This document shows, piece after piece, positions 46,527-56,366 of a stretch of DNA of 64,000 nucleotides. The stretch is taken from positions 1 to 64,000 of the forward strand of contig SUXQ01000002.1 in the NCBI GenBank assembly GCA_015060905.1, given 5' to 3'. Position numbers and translations under genes: made by a program. The stretch is from Bacteroidales bacterium (lineage in GTDB: Bacteria > Bacteroidota > Bacteroidia > Bacteroidales > Bacteroidaceae). Under the pieces are notes generated by a model. The model saw only the letters and a list, made by a program, of their open reading frames with translations, made no database searches and had not been told where the DNA came from. Position 1 is the first letter of the stretch, and each line of letters begins with the position of its first letter.

Positions 46527-46558
46527 AAAAGCACAAAAACAATAATTTTTGTGCTTTT
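46527..46558 (-). terminator. Hairpin terminator after ftcD
   Basis: AAAAGCACAAAAA (46527-46539) and TTTTTGTGCTTTT (46546-46558) form a 13-bp stem identical to that at 10748-10779, downstream of ftcD. Confidence 0.8.
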
Positions 46559-46592
46559 TTAAAGAAAAATATTATCTTACAAATAGAATTCA

Positions 46593-47648
46593 TTAAGAAA
46601 AGAGAAGTTTCTCTATTATCCTATCCTCGGGAACAAAAGGCGCAATCTCACTGAGCCCCATAGTCTCGACAGCAACAGAAACTGCCTCATCATCATCGAT
46701 GCACTTTTCTCCACGCTGCGACGCAAAATATCGTCCGGCCTCGACAAGCACACACTCGGGGACAAGCCCTATAATCTCGGTACCAGTGACACGCGCGCCA
46801 CGCAAAAGAGCCACGCGACTAACTTCCTCGAACACCTTATGCAAAGGGGCAACATCAATGTCTGTAATATTCATCGACACCTGCGCACGGCCATATTCCT
46901 CTATGTACCACCCTATTGCCTTACAAGCCTTTAGCGTTCCCGGGCGTCGCACAATGTTACCCTGTTCATCCAAAAGAGGAACGCCATTCTCTTTCACTAT
47001 ACGCCCCTTTTCGTGAACATCAAGAGCAATCTCTTTGGCACACTGCACGTCAGCCTCTTTATTAAGATTGAAATTGACAGCTATAAGAAACTTACGCGCA
47101 CCCACCACCGACGCACCGCTGCGCGCAGCCTGCAACGTATACTCGCCACCGCCATAATCGGGCATTTCTTCCGGTTGCACAATACGAGCGGCAAGAGCCT
47201 CATACTCGCCGCTGCGACACACTGCAAGATTGCGCCACTTATCTTTGTAAGCGGCCGCCTCGTAGCAATAGACAGGCACCCCAAGCTCGCAGTATATACG
47301 CTGCGACAAACGACGAGCATACTCGGCACACTGTTCCAAAGTTATTCCCCTGACAGGGACAAGCGGCAGCACATCCGTTGCCCCTATACGCGGATGACGC
47401 CCCTTATGCTCACGCATATCTATCAACTGCGACGCACATTTAACGGCGCGAAAAGCAGCCTCGGCAACCGCATCGGGGTCACCGGCAAAGGTTACAACAG
47501 TGCGATTAGCATCGTAACCCGGGTCCACGTGCAACACCCTTGCTCCCTCGACACTATCGACGGAAGCAACAATAGCCTCAATAACATCGGGGCGCCGTCC
47601 CTCACTGAAATTGGGGACACACTCCATTATTCTTCTATCTTCAATCAT
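46593..47648 (-). CDS. ftcD: Glutamate formimidoyltransferase
   Basis: 351 residues. The start RIMECVPNFSEGR, DPGYDANRTVVTFAG, the HKGRHPRIGATDVLPLVPV block and LGVPVYCYE, followed by VNFNLNKEADVQCAKEIALDVHEKGR and QVSMNITDIDVAPLHKVFEEV are those of the formiminotransferase N and C subdomains. The enzyme moves the formimino group from formiminoglutamate to tetrahydrofolate in histidine breakdown, feeding the one-carbon pool. The cyclodeaminase domain is absent. It overlaps the flavodiiron gene by 4 bases and ends at a hairpin. Confidence 0.93.
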   Translation of the reverse strand: MIEDRRIMECVPNFSEGRRPDVIEAIVASVDSVEGARVLHVDPGYDANRTVVTFAGDPDAVAEAAFRAVKCASQLIDMREHKGRHPRIGATDVLPLVPVRGITLEQCAEYARRLSQRIYCELGVPVYCYEAAAYKDKWRNLAVCRSGEYEALAARIVQPEEMPDYGGGEYTLQAARSGASVVGARKFLIAVNFNLNKEADVQCAKEIALDVHEKGRIVKENGVPLLDEQGNIVRRPGTLKACKAIGWYIEEYGRAQVSMNITDIDVAPLHKVFEEVSRVALLRGARVTGTEIIGLVPECVLVEAGRYFASQRGEKCIDDDEAVSVAVETMGLSEIAPFVPEDRIIEKLLFS

Positions 47649-48820
47649 AAAGCACCCGAAAAAGCAGTAACAAAAGTATCAATCAGCTCATCAGTAACCG
47701 ACAGCGACGACTGTTTCATCTCCACGCAGCACGGCAGAGTCTCCCAACCACATTTTTCGGCCTTTTCACCGAAACGTTTGAGCGCAGCCGACGCCCATGT
47801 GTACGAGCCCACAAAGCCGAAAAGACGCCCTTTGACCGTACGTTCGGATATTTTTTCAAGCAGTTCGCGCACAGGCGGGAAAAGTTCATTGTTGTATGTT
47901 GGCGACGCAACAACAAGGCCGCGATAAAGGAAAATATCGCGCAAAACCTCGGAAATATCAGCCGAAGAAAGGTCGTATATCTTTATCTTTTCGACACCCT
48001 TCTCGCGCAGACGGCAGGCAATCTCTTCGCACAAAGCCGCAGTATTGCCATACATCGAGCCATACGCAACAACCACACCCCGCTGTGCCGAATAACGGCT
48101 AAGCTCATCGTAAACCCTCACAACCTTTTCGATGGAACGCTTCCACACAGGACCATGAGTAGCCGCAATAATATCTATCGGCAAAGAGGATAGTTTCTGC
48201 AACGCCTTCTGCACAGGCGAGCCATATTTCCCGACGATACAAGCATAATAACGCACCATTTCATCGTAATAATCCTCGAAAGAGAGCTCTTCATCCGTAA
48301 CACCTCCGTCAAGCGCACCGAAACAACCAAACGCGTCGCCCGAGAAGAGAATTTTTGCATTATTGCCATAAGTAACCATCGTTTCGGGCCAATGCACCAT
48401 AGGAGCAAGATAAAAAGTAAGAGTCTCGCCACCCAACGACAATGTAGAGCCGTCAGCAACCTCGACAACATTGTCGCTTATGCCATAATAACCGTTTATC
48501 ATCTGCAAAGTCTTGGCATTGCCGACAATTTTCATCTGCGGGTAACGCTGCCTCAGCGCAACGATAGCCCCCGAGTGGTCGGGCTCCATGTGATTGACAA
48601 TAAGATAATCGACCGGACGACCGGCAGTCGCACGCTCAATATTCTGCATAAAAGCCGAAGCAAAAGAAGCCTCAACAGTATCGACAACCGCAATCTTTTC
48701 ATCAACAACCACATAACTATTATAAGAAACTCCGCGACGCAAACTCCACAGACGCTCGAAAAGATGCGTCACACGGTCATTAATACCAACGTAAAAAATT
48801 TTATCGGCAATATTTTTCAT
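47645..48820 (-). CDS. FprA family A-type flavodiiron protein
   Basis: 391 residues from ATG 48820; a GTG six bases upstream is less likely. The N-terminal beta-lactamase-fold has the di-iron site NHMEPDHSGAI and AATHGPVW, and the C-terminal flavodoxin domain has the FMN loop GSMYGNTAALCEE (residues about 255-267) and ASPTYNNELFPPV. Such proteins reduce O2 or NO to water or N2O, protecting anaerobes from oxygen and nitrosative stress. Length is normal. A -7 box at 48913-48920 precedes it, and ftcD follows with overlapping start and stop. Confidence 0.95.
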   Translation of the reverse strand: MKNIADKIFYVGINDRVTHLFERLWSLRRGVSYNSYVVVDEKIAVVDTVEASFASAFMQNIERATAGRPVDYLIVNHMEPDHSGAIVALRQRYPQMKIVGNAKTLQMINGYYGISDNVVEVADGSTLSLGGETLTFYLAPMVHWPETMVTYGNNAKILFSGDAFGCFGALDGGVTDEELSFEDYYDEMVRYYACIVGKYGSPVQKALQKLSSLPIDIIAATHGPVWKRSIEKVVRVYDELSRYSAQRGVVVAYGSMYGNTAALCEEIACRLREKGVEKIKIYDLSSADISEVLRDIFLYRGLVVASPTYNNELFPPVRELLEKISERTVKGRLFGFVGSYTWASAALKRFGEKAEKCGWETLPCCVEMKQSSLSVTDELIDTFVTAFSGAL

Positions 48821-48912
48821 AAACACAAATTATTTAAACATTAAAAATCATCCGCCATCCACAAGACACATTTACTTACAAATGCAACCAACGATAACAA
48901 ACGTTTCATTTG

Positions 48913-48920
48913 CAAAGGTA
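48913..48920 (-). promoter_or_regulatory. Predicted -7 box of the flavodiiron-ftcD operon
   Basis: TACCTTTG on the minus strand, 93 bases before ATG 48820, matches TAnnTTTG. The 326-base divergent region 48827-49152 holds this promoter, the purH promoter and a hairpin-like ACGGCA/TGCCGT in the purH leader. Confidence 0.55.
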
Positions 48921-49013
48921 ACCCATTTTGCGTAAAGCCCACACACCGTAACAAAAATTATATCTGTATAAAAAATAAAAAGACTGAACAAGTGCAAAAT
49001 TAATACATTCTTA

Positions 49014-49046
49014 TACCCGATTATTCGGGTAAAAAAAGTATCTTTG
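49014..49046 (+). promoter_or_regulatory. purH promoter with operator-like dyad
   Basis: TATCTTTG (49039-49046) is a perfect -7 box. Directly upstream TACCCGA (49014-49020) and TCGGGTA (49025-49031) form a perfect 7-bp dyad spaced by TTAT, covering the place where the -33 element should be. The position suggests a repressor or activator site. Confidence 0.6.
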
Positions 49047-49152
49047 CAAAATAAAACTTTCGGGCACGACAAACGCCCCAAAAACACAAAAAACGGCACA
49101 CAAGCATGCCGTCGAAAAGCAAAATAATATAAACCCACAATAAACAAACAAG

Positions 49153-50682
49153 ATGTCATCTACAACAAAAAAAATCGAAAGTGCACTTGTATCCGTATTT
49201 CACAAAGACGGACTCGACGAGATTATAAAATCGCTCCACGCAAACGGAGTAAAGTTAATATCAACCGGGGGAACACAACAGTTCATTGAATCATTGGGCA
49301 TTCCCTGCGAAGCTGTTGAGGACCTCACAGGCTACCCCTCAATTTTGGGCGGTCGCGTAAAAACACTCCACCCCAAAGTATTCGGCGGCATTCTCGCACG
49401 TCGCGACAATGAAAAAGATGGCGAGCAGGCTGCACAATACGAAATTCCTATGGTAGACCTTGTAATTGTAGACCTATACCCCTTTGAAAAGACTGTAGCA
49501 TCGGGCGCACCCGAGGCAGATATTATCGAAAAGATAGACATAGGCGGAATTTCACTCATCCGCGCAGCAGCCAAAAACTTCAAGGACGTTGTAATTGTTG
49601 CAAGTCAGGCACAATATAAACCCCTTGCCGACATTCTCGCCAACAACGGCGCACAGACAACCCTCGAAGAGCGTCGTTTCTTTGCCCGCGAAGCATTCGG
49701 CGTTTCGTCACACTACGACTCGGCCATCTTCAACTACTTCGACAGCGAAGAACAAAGTGCGTTCCGCTACACACAGGACAGCCCCATGTCACTGCGTTAC
49801 GGCGAGAATCCCCACCAGAAAGGAGCATTCTACGGAAACTTCAAAGAGATATTCGACCAGATACACGGCAAAGAAATCTCATACAACAACCTGCTTGACA
49901 TTAACGCAGCAGTAGACCTCATCGGCGAGTTTGGCGACGAAACAACATTTGCCATCCTCAAGCACAACAACGCTTGCGGCCTCGCATCGCGCCCCACACT
50001 CATCGAAGCATGGAAAGACGCCCTTGCAGGCGACCCCGTATCGGCATTCGGCGGAGTACTAATCACCAATAAAGCCATCGACAAAGAGACAGCCGAGGAG
50101 ATTAACAAGATATTCTTCGAAGTTATCATCGCCCCCGACTACGACGTTGATGCAATAGAAGTACTCACACAAAAGAAAAACCGCATAATTCTTGTACAGA
50201 AAGCCCTTGTACAGCCCACAAAGACTTTCCGCAACGTGCTTAACGGCGTACTTGTACAAGAGAGAGACGCAAAGATAGAGACCCCCGAGGACCTTACACA
50301 GGTAACAAAGGTCGCCCCCACAGCAAGCGAAGTTGAGGACATGCTCTTCGCCAACAAGATTGTTAAACAGAGCAAGAGCAACGCTATTGTACTTGCTAAG
50401 AACAAACAACTTATCGCAAGCGGCGTAGGACAGACTTCACGCGTGGACGCATTGAAGCACGCCATAGAAAAAGCAGGTTCATTCGGATTCTCATTGGAGG
50501 GTGCGGTGATGGCCAGCGACGCATTCTTCCCCTTCCCCGACTGCGTAGAGATTGCACACAATGCCGGCGTTACAGCAGTTATTCATCCGGGAGGCTCCAT
50601 CAAGGACAACCTCTCTGTCGAGTTTTGCGACGCAAATGAAATGGCAATGGTAACAACCGGATTCCGTCACTTCAAACACTAA
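49153..50682 (+). CDS. purH: Bifunctional AICAR formyltransferase/IMP cyclohydrolase
   Basis: 509 residues of normal length. The N-terminal MGS-like cyclohydrolase domain has LISTGGTQQFIESLG and GGRVKTLHPKVFGGILARR; the formyltransferase domain has SLRYGENPHQKGAFYG and ILKHNNACGLAS, ending in VIHPGGSIKDNLSVEFCDANEMAMVTTGFRHFKH. It performs the last two steps of IMP synthesis, using 10-formyl-tetrahydrofolate. Six bases after it mreB begins, so purine synthesis and the elongasome may share a transcript, an order I recall from related Bacteroidales. Confidence 0.98.
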   Translation: MSSTTKKIESALVSVFHKDGLDEIIKSLHANGVKLISTGGTQQFIESLGIPCEAVEDLTGYPSILGGRVKTLHPKVFGGILARRDNEKDGEQAAQYEIPMVDLVIVDLYPFEKTVASGAPEADIIEKIDIGGISLIRAAAKNFKDVVIVASQAQYKPLADILANNGAQTTLEERRFFAREAFGVSSHYDSAIFNYFDSEEQSAFRYTQDSPMSLRYGENPHQKGAFYGNFKEIFDQIHGKEISYNNLLDINAAVDLIGEFGDETTFAILKHNNACGLASRPTLIEAWKDALAGDPVSAFGGVLITNKAIDKETAEEINKIFFEVIIAPDYDVDAIEVLTQKKNRIILVQKALVQPTKTFRNVLNGVLVQERDAKIETPEDLTQVTKVAPTASEVEDMLFANKIVKQSKSNAIVLAKNKQLIASGVGQTSRVDALKHAIEKAGSFGFSLEGAVMASDAFFPFPDCVEIAHNAGVTAVIHPGGSIKDNLSVEFCDANEMAMVTTGFRHFKH

Positions 50683-50688
50683 TAAAAA

Positions 50689-51705
50689 ATGAGCTGGTTT
50701 TCATTTACACAAGAAATAGCCATAGACCTTGGCACGGCAAACACCATCATCTTGCACAACAACAAGATTGTTGTAGACGAGCCTTCGGTTGTCGCAATGG
50801 ACAACTCAAAAAAGATGATTGCCGTGGGAGAAAAGGCTAAACAGATGCACGAAAAAGTAAACCCCAACATCCACACTATCCGCCCCTTGCGCGACGGCGT
50901 TATTGCCGACTTCTACGCTTGTGAGCAGATGATGCGCGGAATGATTGACAAGGTGAACTTAGGCAGTAAATTCTTCACCCCCAACCTGCGTATGGTTATT
51001 GGAGTACCTTACGGTTCGACAGAGGTTGAGTTGCGTGCCGTACGCGACTCGGCCGAGCATGCAGGCGGACGTGACGTATATTTGATATATGAGCCTATGG
51101 CATCGGCGTTGGGTATAGGCCTCGACGTTACTGCCCCCGAGGGTAACATGGTTGTGGACATAGGTGGTGGCTCGACAGAGATTGCAGTAATCTCGTTGGG
51201 TGGAATTGTATCGAACGGTTCGTTGCGTACAGCCGGCGACGATTTTACCGCTGATATTCAAGATTATATGAGCCGTCAGCATAATGTCCGCGTCAGTGAG
51301 CGTATGGCCGAGCGTATAAAAATCCACGTAGGCTCGGCACTCACCGAGCTTGGTGACGAGGCTCCTCAGGACTATATTGTTCATGGTCCTAACAGAATTA
51401 CTGCCATGCCTATAGAAGTACCTGTATGCTATCAGGAGATTGCACACTGTATAGACAAGTCCATCATAAAGATTGAGAATGCCATTATAAGCGCGCTCGA
51501 GGGTACCCCGCCCGAATTGTACGCAGACATTGTACACAATGGCATATACCTTGCCGGCGGTGGTGCATTGTTGCGCGGACTCGCCAAACGTTTCTCGGAC
51601 AAGATAAACATTCCCTTCCACGTAGCCGAGGACCCCTTGTACTGCGTAGCAAAAGGAACATCGCTTGCATTGAGAGACCTCAGCTATCCGTTCTTAATGA
51701 GATAA
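50689..51705 (+). CDS. mreB: Rod shape-determining protein MreB
   Basis: 338 residues, full length. Actin-fold nucleotide motifs: IDLGTANTII at the start (phosphate 1), DIGGGSTEIAVISLGG (phosphate 2) and YLAGGGALLRGLAKRFSDKI (adenosine). MreB filaments under the inner membrane organise lateral wall synthesis together with MreC, MreD, PBP2 and RodA, all encoded next to it. It follows purH by 6 bases and precedes mreC by 13. Confidence 0.98.
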   Translation: MSWFSFTQEIAIDLGTANTIILHNNKIVVDEPSVVAMDNSKKMIAVGEKAKQMHEKVNPNIHTIRPLRDGVIADFYACEQMMRGMIDKVNLGSKFFTPNLRMVIGVPYGSTEVELRAVRDSAEHAGGRDVYLIYEPMASALGIGLDVTAPEGNMVVDIGGGSTEIAVISLGGIVSNGSLRTAGDDFTADIQDYMSRQHNVRVSERMAERIKIHVGSALTELGDEAPQDYIVHGPNRITAMPIEVPVCYQEIAHCIDKSIIKIENAIISALEGTPPELYADIVHNGIYLAGGGALLRGLAKRFSDKINIPFHVAEDPLYCVAKGTSLALRDLSYPFLMR

Positions 51706-51718
51706 GATATTAAGAACT

Positions 51719-52567
51719 GTGCGAGCGTTATTCAATTTCCTTGTTAAACACAATGACTGGTTCCTCTTCTTACTATTAGAGGGAATCAGTCTTGTGCTTA
51801 TTGTGCGTTTCAACAACTATCAGGGTGCAACGTTCTTCACTTCGGCAGGAAACGTTGCAGGCAGTGTATACAGCGTATTTATGGACGCCAACAGATATTT
51901 TCATCTAAAGACCGAAAATGACGGACTGTTGGCACAAAATGTGACACTCACCCGCGAACTTACCGAACTAAAAGAGCAGCTTACAGAACTGCGCAACAGC
52001 GAGGCTCTGCAAAGAGACTCTTTGGTGCACAGCATAAATTCGGGGTACACATTCCTTACCGCAAACATCATAAACAATTCGCTGAACTCAGTAAATAACT
52101 TTATCACCCTTAACAAAGGTAGCGACGATGGAGTGCGCCCCGAAATGGGAGTATTCAACAGCGATGGAATTGTGGGGGTCGTGTACCTTGTATCGAACAG
52201 CCGGGCAATAGTAATACCCCTGCTCAACAGCAAGAGCAGCGTAAGCTGCCGGGTAAAGGGAAGCGACAGTTTCTGTTCACTCAGTTGGGACGGAGGCGAC
52301 ACGCGATATTCTAACCTTATAGACCTTCCTCGATACGCACAATTCGAGACAGGCGATACTGTGGTTACAAGCGGATTCTCTTCGATATTCCCCGGTGACC
52401 TGCCCGTTGGCACGGTTGAAAAAATAGAGGACTCGGCCGACGGAATGTTCTACACTGTACGCGTAAAGCTTTTTGTGGATTTTTCGCGTCTAACCTCGGT
52501 ATTTCTCGTCGGGAACGAAGGCTACGAAGAGCAGAGCAAACTTGAAAAAAAAGCACAAAAAAAATAA
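51719..52567 (+). CDS. mreC: Rod shape-determining protein MreC
   Basis: 282 residues, starting at a GTG. One N-terminal membrane helix (about 13-30), a coiled coil around 65-95 (NVTLTRELTELKEQLTELRN), then the two beta-barrel MreC domain with TLNKGSDDGVRPEMGVFNSDGIVGVVY and FETGDTVVTSGFSSIFPGDLPVGTV. It works as a periplasmic link between MreB and the wall-synthesis enzymes. The C-terminus is a Lys-rich tail, 5 bases before mreD. Confidence 0.95.
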   Translation: MRALFNFLVKHNDWFLFLLLEGISLVLIVRFNNYQGATFFTSAGNVAGSVYSVFMDANRYFHLKTENDGLLAQNVTLTRELTELKEQLTELRNSEALQRDSLVHSINSGYTFLTANIINNSLNSVNNFITLNKGSDDGVRPEMGVFNSDGIVGVVYLVSNSRAIVIPLLNSKSSVSCRVKGSDSFCSLSWDGGDTRYSNLIDLPRYAQFETGDTVVTSGFSSIFPGDLPVGTVEKIEDSADGMFYTVRVKLFVDFSRLTSVFLVGNEGYEEQSKLEKKAQKK

Positions 52568-52571
52568 AATA

Positions 52572-53075
52572 ATGCACACATTCCTCAATCACCTGAAAAA
52601 CTTTGCAATACTTGCAGCGATACAGGTGTTACTATTCAACCACATACACCTGTTCGGATACGCAACAGCATACATTTACCTGCTTTTTATTCTTAAAATG
52701 CCGCGTTTCGCAACACGTAACAAGCAAATGACGTGGGCTTTTGCATTAGGACTGATAGTGGACATATTCGGCAACTCCCCGGGAATAAACGCAGCAGCGG
52801 CAACCGCTCTTGCATTCATGCGCAACTATATACTTGCAATATTTATTCCCAACGGCATTAATGAGGATTTTGTACCCGGCACAAAAGTATTGCGGTGGGG
52901 CGCATACATAAGCTATGCAACTATTTGCATCACACTTTTCTGCATAGTGCTTTTTCTACTCGAACTGTTCACACTTACACGTCCCTTGCACTTGGCCATA
53001 AGCGTCGCAAGCAGCACTCTGCTGACACTGCTCTTCGTTACAGTAATCGAGAGTTTTAATAAAAGCAACCGATGA
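52572..53075 (+). CDS. mreD: Rod shape-determining protein MreD
   Basis: 168 residues from ATG 52572 (an upstream in-frame ATG lies inside mreC). Five hydrophobic helices; AFALGLIVDIFGNSPGINAAAATALAFMRNYIL is the typical MreD-type region. It is an inner-membrane partner of MreC. It overlaps mrdA by 4 bases. Confidence 0.88.
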   Translation: MHTFLNHLKNFAILAAIQVLLFNHIHLFGYATAYIYLLFILKMPRFATRNKQMTWAFALGLIVDIFGNSPGINAAAATALAFMRNYILAIFIPNGINEDFVPGTKVLRWGAYISYATICITLFCIVLFLLELFTLTRPLHLAISVASSTLLTLLFVTVIESFNKSNR

Positions 53076-54919
53076 ACGACTACACACACGATACACGAAA
53101 ATTCATACTCGGTGGGGCTATAATAATAGTCCTATTGATGTACATTGTACGTCTGTTCACATTGCAAGTATTAAGCGACGAATATAAGACAAAAGCCGAC
53201 AGTAACGCATTTTACAAAAAGACCATTTACCCTTCGCGCGGACTCATCTACGACCGTAACGGGGAACTGCTCGTCTATAATCAGCCGGCATACGACATTA
53301 TGTTTGTTCCGCGCGAAATAAAAGGGAAGCTTGACACCCTTGAGCTTTGCGCAGCACTGAATATCACGCGCGAAGATTTTGAAAAAAGAATGGAGGATGT
53401 AAGGAATCCTCGCTCGAACCCCGGATATTCGGCATATACACAGCAACTGTTCATGAGCCGTCTGTCGGCCGAGGAATTTGCACGTTTCCAAGAGAAACTT
53501 TTCCGTTTCCCGGGATTCTATGTACAGAAACGCTCTATACGTCAATATTCGTGCGACGCGGCCGGAGTTATTCTCGGCGACATTGGCGAGGTATCGCCCA
53601 AGCGTCTGGAAGCCGACAGTTACTATGTACGCGGCGACTATATAGGCACTCAGGGCCTTGAAGCATCATACGAGCAGGTGCTGCGCGGAAAAAAAGGCGT
53701 TGAAATGTTGTTGCGCGACGCACACGGACGCATTCAGGGCAAATATCGCAACGGTGCGCTCGATACAATGCCTGAGCGCGGAAAAGATATTACTCTGGGC
53801 ATCGACATTAAGCTTCAACGTCTGGGCGAAAGGTTGCTGAAGAATAAAATAGGCAGCATTGTGGCAATAGAGCCATCAACCGGAGAGGTATTGTGCATGG
53901 TCTCCTCGCCATCGTACGACCCGCACATTCTTGTCGGCCGACAGCGCGGAGCCAACCACAAAAAGCTCGCCAACGACAAACGTAAGCCCTTGCTTAACCG
54001 AGCAATAATGGGAACCTATCCGCCGGGGTCTACGTTCAAGACCTCACAAGCACTTACTTTTCTCGAGGAGGGAATTATCACCGAAAATACTCCCTTCCCT
54101 TGTCACGGAGGCTTTGTACACGCAGGATTGCGCGTGGGCTGTCACCCCCACCCGGCCCCTCTACCGTTGATTCCCGCCATTGCAACCTCGTGCAACGGAT
54201 ATTTCTGCTGGGGTCTGCTACGTATGCTCTCGTCGAACAAATACGGAAAAGTACAAAAAGCGATGAATGTGTGGCGCGACTATATGGTCTCTATGGGATT
54301 CGGCTACAAATTGGGAGTGGACCTTCCGGGCGAGGTACGAGGAATGATTCCAAATGCACAATTCTATGACAAGGCCTACCGAGCATCGTGGAACGGCCTT
54401 ACTGTGATAAGTATCTCCATTGGACAGGGCGAAGTTACGCTTACCCCGCTACAAATTGCCAATCTGTGTGCCACAATAGCCAACAGAGGAACATTTATTA
54501 CCCCGCATGTGGTAAAGAGCATAGAGAATGACACACTTGCAGCGAAATACAGCACCCCGCGCTCCACAATGGCATCCAGAAAATCCTATGAGTCGGTTGT
54601 TGCGGGCATGCGTCAGGCTGTCCTTGCCGGAACCTGTCGCGGAGCCAATCTGCCTGACATTGAGGTGTGCGGAAAAACAGGAACGGCACAAAATAAGGGA
54701 AAAGACCACTCGGCATTCATCGGATTCGCACCTATGAAAGAGCCCAAAATTGCGCTTGCCGTATATGTGGAGAATGGAGGATTCGGCGCAACATACGCAG
54801 TGCCCATTGGCGCATTGATGATGGAGCAGTATTTAAAGGGCGAACTTTCCGACAATAGCAAAATTAAGGCCGAGGAAATGGAAAATAGGATTATTTACTA
54901 TGGAGAGGGAGAAAGATAA
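53072..54919 (+). CDS. mrdA: Penicillin-binding protein 2 (transpeptidase)
   Basis: 615 residues. One N-terminal membrane helix (13-33), PBP dimer domain with SRGLIYDRNGELLVYN, then the transpeptidase: active-site SxxK as STFK in YPPGSTFKTSQAL (about residue 320), SxN as SCN in TSCNGYF, and KTG in CGKTGTAQN. It cross-links peptidoglycan in lateral growth and pairs with RodA, whose gene overlaps its end by 20 bases. Confidence 0.97.
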   Translation: MNDYTHDTRKFILGGAIIIVLLMYIVRLFTLQVLSDEYKTKADSNAFYKKTIYPSRGLIYDRNGELLVYNQPAYDIMFVPREIKGKLDTLELCAALNITREDFEKRMEDVRNPRSNPGYSAYTQQLFMSRLSAEEFARFQEKLFRFPGFYVQKRSIRQYSCDAAGVILGDIGEVSPKRLEADSYYVRGDYIGTQGLEASYEQVLRGKKGVEMLLRDAHGRIQGKYRNGALDTMPERGKDITLGIDIKLQRLGERLLKNKIGSIVAIEPSTGEVLCMVSSPSYDPHILVGRQRGANHKKLANDKRKPLLNRAIMGTYPPGSTFKTSQALTFLEEGIITENTPFPCHGGFVHAGLRVGCHPHPAPLPLIPAIATSCNGYFCWGLLRMLSSNKYGKVQKAMNVWRDYMVSMGFGYKLGVDLPGEVRGMIPNAQFYDKAYRASWNGLTVISISIGQGEVTLTPLQIANLCATIANRGTFITPHVVKSIENDTLAAKYSTPRSTMASRKSYESVVAGMRQAVLAGTCRGANLPDIEVCGKTGTAQNKGKDHSAFIGFAPMKEPKIALAVYVENGGFGATYAVPIGALMMEQYLKGELSDNSKIKAEEMENRIIYYGEGER

Positions 54920-56366
54920 CATACTAAGGTCGCTCGATTGGACAACCATTGTGCTGTACTTGATGCTGGGCACAATGGGGTGGTTAGCTATATGCGGCGC
55001 AAGCTACAGCTACATTGAGACTAATATTTGGGAATTTTTCGCCCTCAGTGAACGCACCGGCAAACAGGCTATGTGGATAGGAATTTCCATCATTGCAGGC
55101 ATGGTACTTATGTTCATCGACAAGCGGAGCTATGAATTTTCCTCGCGTTTCGTATATGCAGCCCTGATACTCTTGGGTATACTCACAATTTTCATTTCCA
55201 AAGACATCAAAGGCTCACGCTCGTGGATAACTATTGGCTCGTTCGGCATTCAGCCTGCCGAATTTATGAAATTCGGCACTACACTTGCCCTTGCAAGCAT
55301 AATGAACAAATATGGATTCAGTCTGAAGAACAGAAGCGACTTTCTAAAATGCCTTGCAATAACAATGTTGCCGCTGATAGTCATCATCTGCCAGAAAGAG
55401 ACGGGAAGCGCGCTTGTTTACCTATCGTTTTTTATCGTTCTTTATCGCGAAGGAATGACAGGAATGGTGCTGCTGACAGCCATAAGTGCGGTCGTATATT
55501 TTGTGGTGGGAATAGGCTACGAGAATGTGTTTTTCGATGAACTACCCGTCTCTGTGGGGCACTATGCGGTTATTGCGCTGATACAGATTTTCGCCATAGG
55601 AATGACGGCCTTCTGGTGCAAAGAGATAAAAACAGCCCTTGTATTGCTGGGCATCAACGTTACAGTTTCGTTAATTACATATTGGATAGCAATATATCTT
55701 TTTTCGTTCAATATACTGTATGTTCAATATCTGCTGCTGTTGTTCGACATAATTTACCTGCTGGTAAGAGCGCGCATCGACAAGCAGAAGATGCTTGTGT
55801 GGACAACGCTGTTCATCGTTGTATCGACAATGTTCTTTCATTCGTGCAACTATGTGTTCAACAATGTGATGAAGCCCCACCAGAAGGTACGAATAGAGGT
55901 GTTGCTGGGATTGAAAGAGGACCTTGCCGGTGCCGGTTACAATGTGCATCAGTCGAAAATTGCGATAGGCTCGGGAGGATTTTTCGGGAAAGGCTTTCTT
56001 AACGGCACTCAGACTAAACTTAAATATGTTCCCGAGCAGGACACAGATTTTATATTCTGCACCATAGGCGAGGAACAAGGCTTTGTCGGCTCTACATTTG
56101 TGCTTGTGGTGTTTATAATATTCGTATTAAGACTGCTGATGCTTGCCGAACGGCAGAATGATACATTCGGACGAGTCTATGGTTATTCGCTTGTCTCGAT
56201 ATTCTTTTTTCACTTTTTCATAAACATAGGAATGGTGCTGGGAATTACCCCGGTAATTGGAATTCCTCTGCCGTTTTTCAGCTACGGCGGCTCCTCGTTT
56301 TTAGGATTCTCTATTCTCTTGTTCAGTTTCCTGAGAATAGATGCCGACCGCGACCGCAGACTTTAA
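54900..56366 (+). CDS. rodA: Rod shape-determining protein RodA (peptidoglycan glycosyltransferase)
   Basis: 488 residues with about ten to twelve helices. SEDS-family motifs: GSRSWITIGSFGIQPAEFMKFGTTLALA, KEDLAGAGYNVHQSKIAIGSGGFFGKGFLNGTQTKLKYVPEQDTDFIFCTIGEEQGFVGS, and GITPVIGIPLPFFSYGGSS. It polymerises glycan strands together with PBP2. It is longer than the Gram-negative model protein (about 370 aa) because of extra helices around residues 200-320, as usual in Bacteroidota. Its 3' end overlaps the convergent gldH end by 44 bases. Confidence 0.96.
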   Translation: MEREKDNILRSLDWTTIVLYLMLGTMGWLAICGASYSYIETNIWEFFALSERTGKQAMWIGISIIAGMVLMFIDKRSYEFSSRFVYAALILLGILTIFISKDIKGSRSWITIGSFGIQPAEFMKFGTTLALASIMNKYGFSLKNRSDFLKCLAITMLPLIVIICQKETGSALVYLSFFIVLYREGMTGMVLLTAISAVVYFVVGIGYENVFFDELPVSVGHYAVIALIQIFAIGMTAFWCKEIKTALVLLGINVTVSLITYWIAIYLFSFNILYVQYLLLLFDIIYLLVRARIDKQKMLVWTTLFIVVSTMFFHSCNYVFNNVMKPHQKVRIEVLLGLKEDLAGAGYNVHQSKIAIGSGGFFGKGFLNGTQTKLKYVPEQDTDFIFCTIGEEQGFVGSTFVLVVFIIFVLRLLMLAERQNDTFGRVYGYSLVSIFFFHFFINIGMVLGITPVIGIPLPFFSYGGSSFLGFSILLFSFLRIDADRDRRL

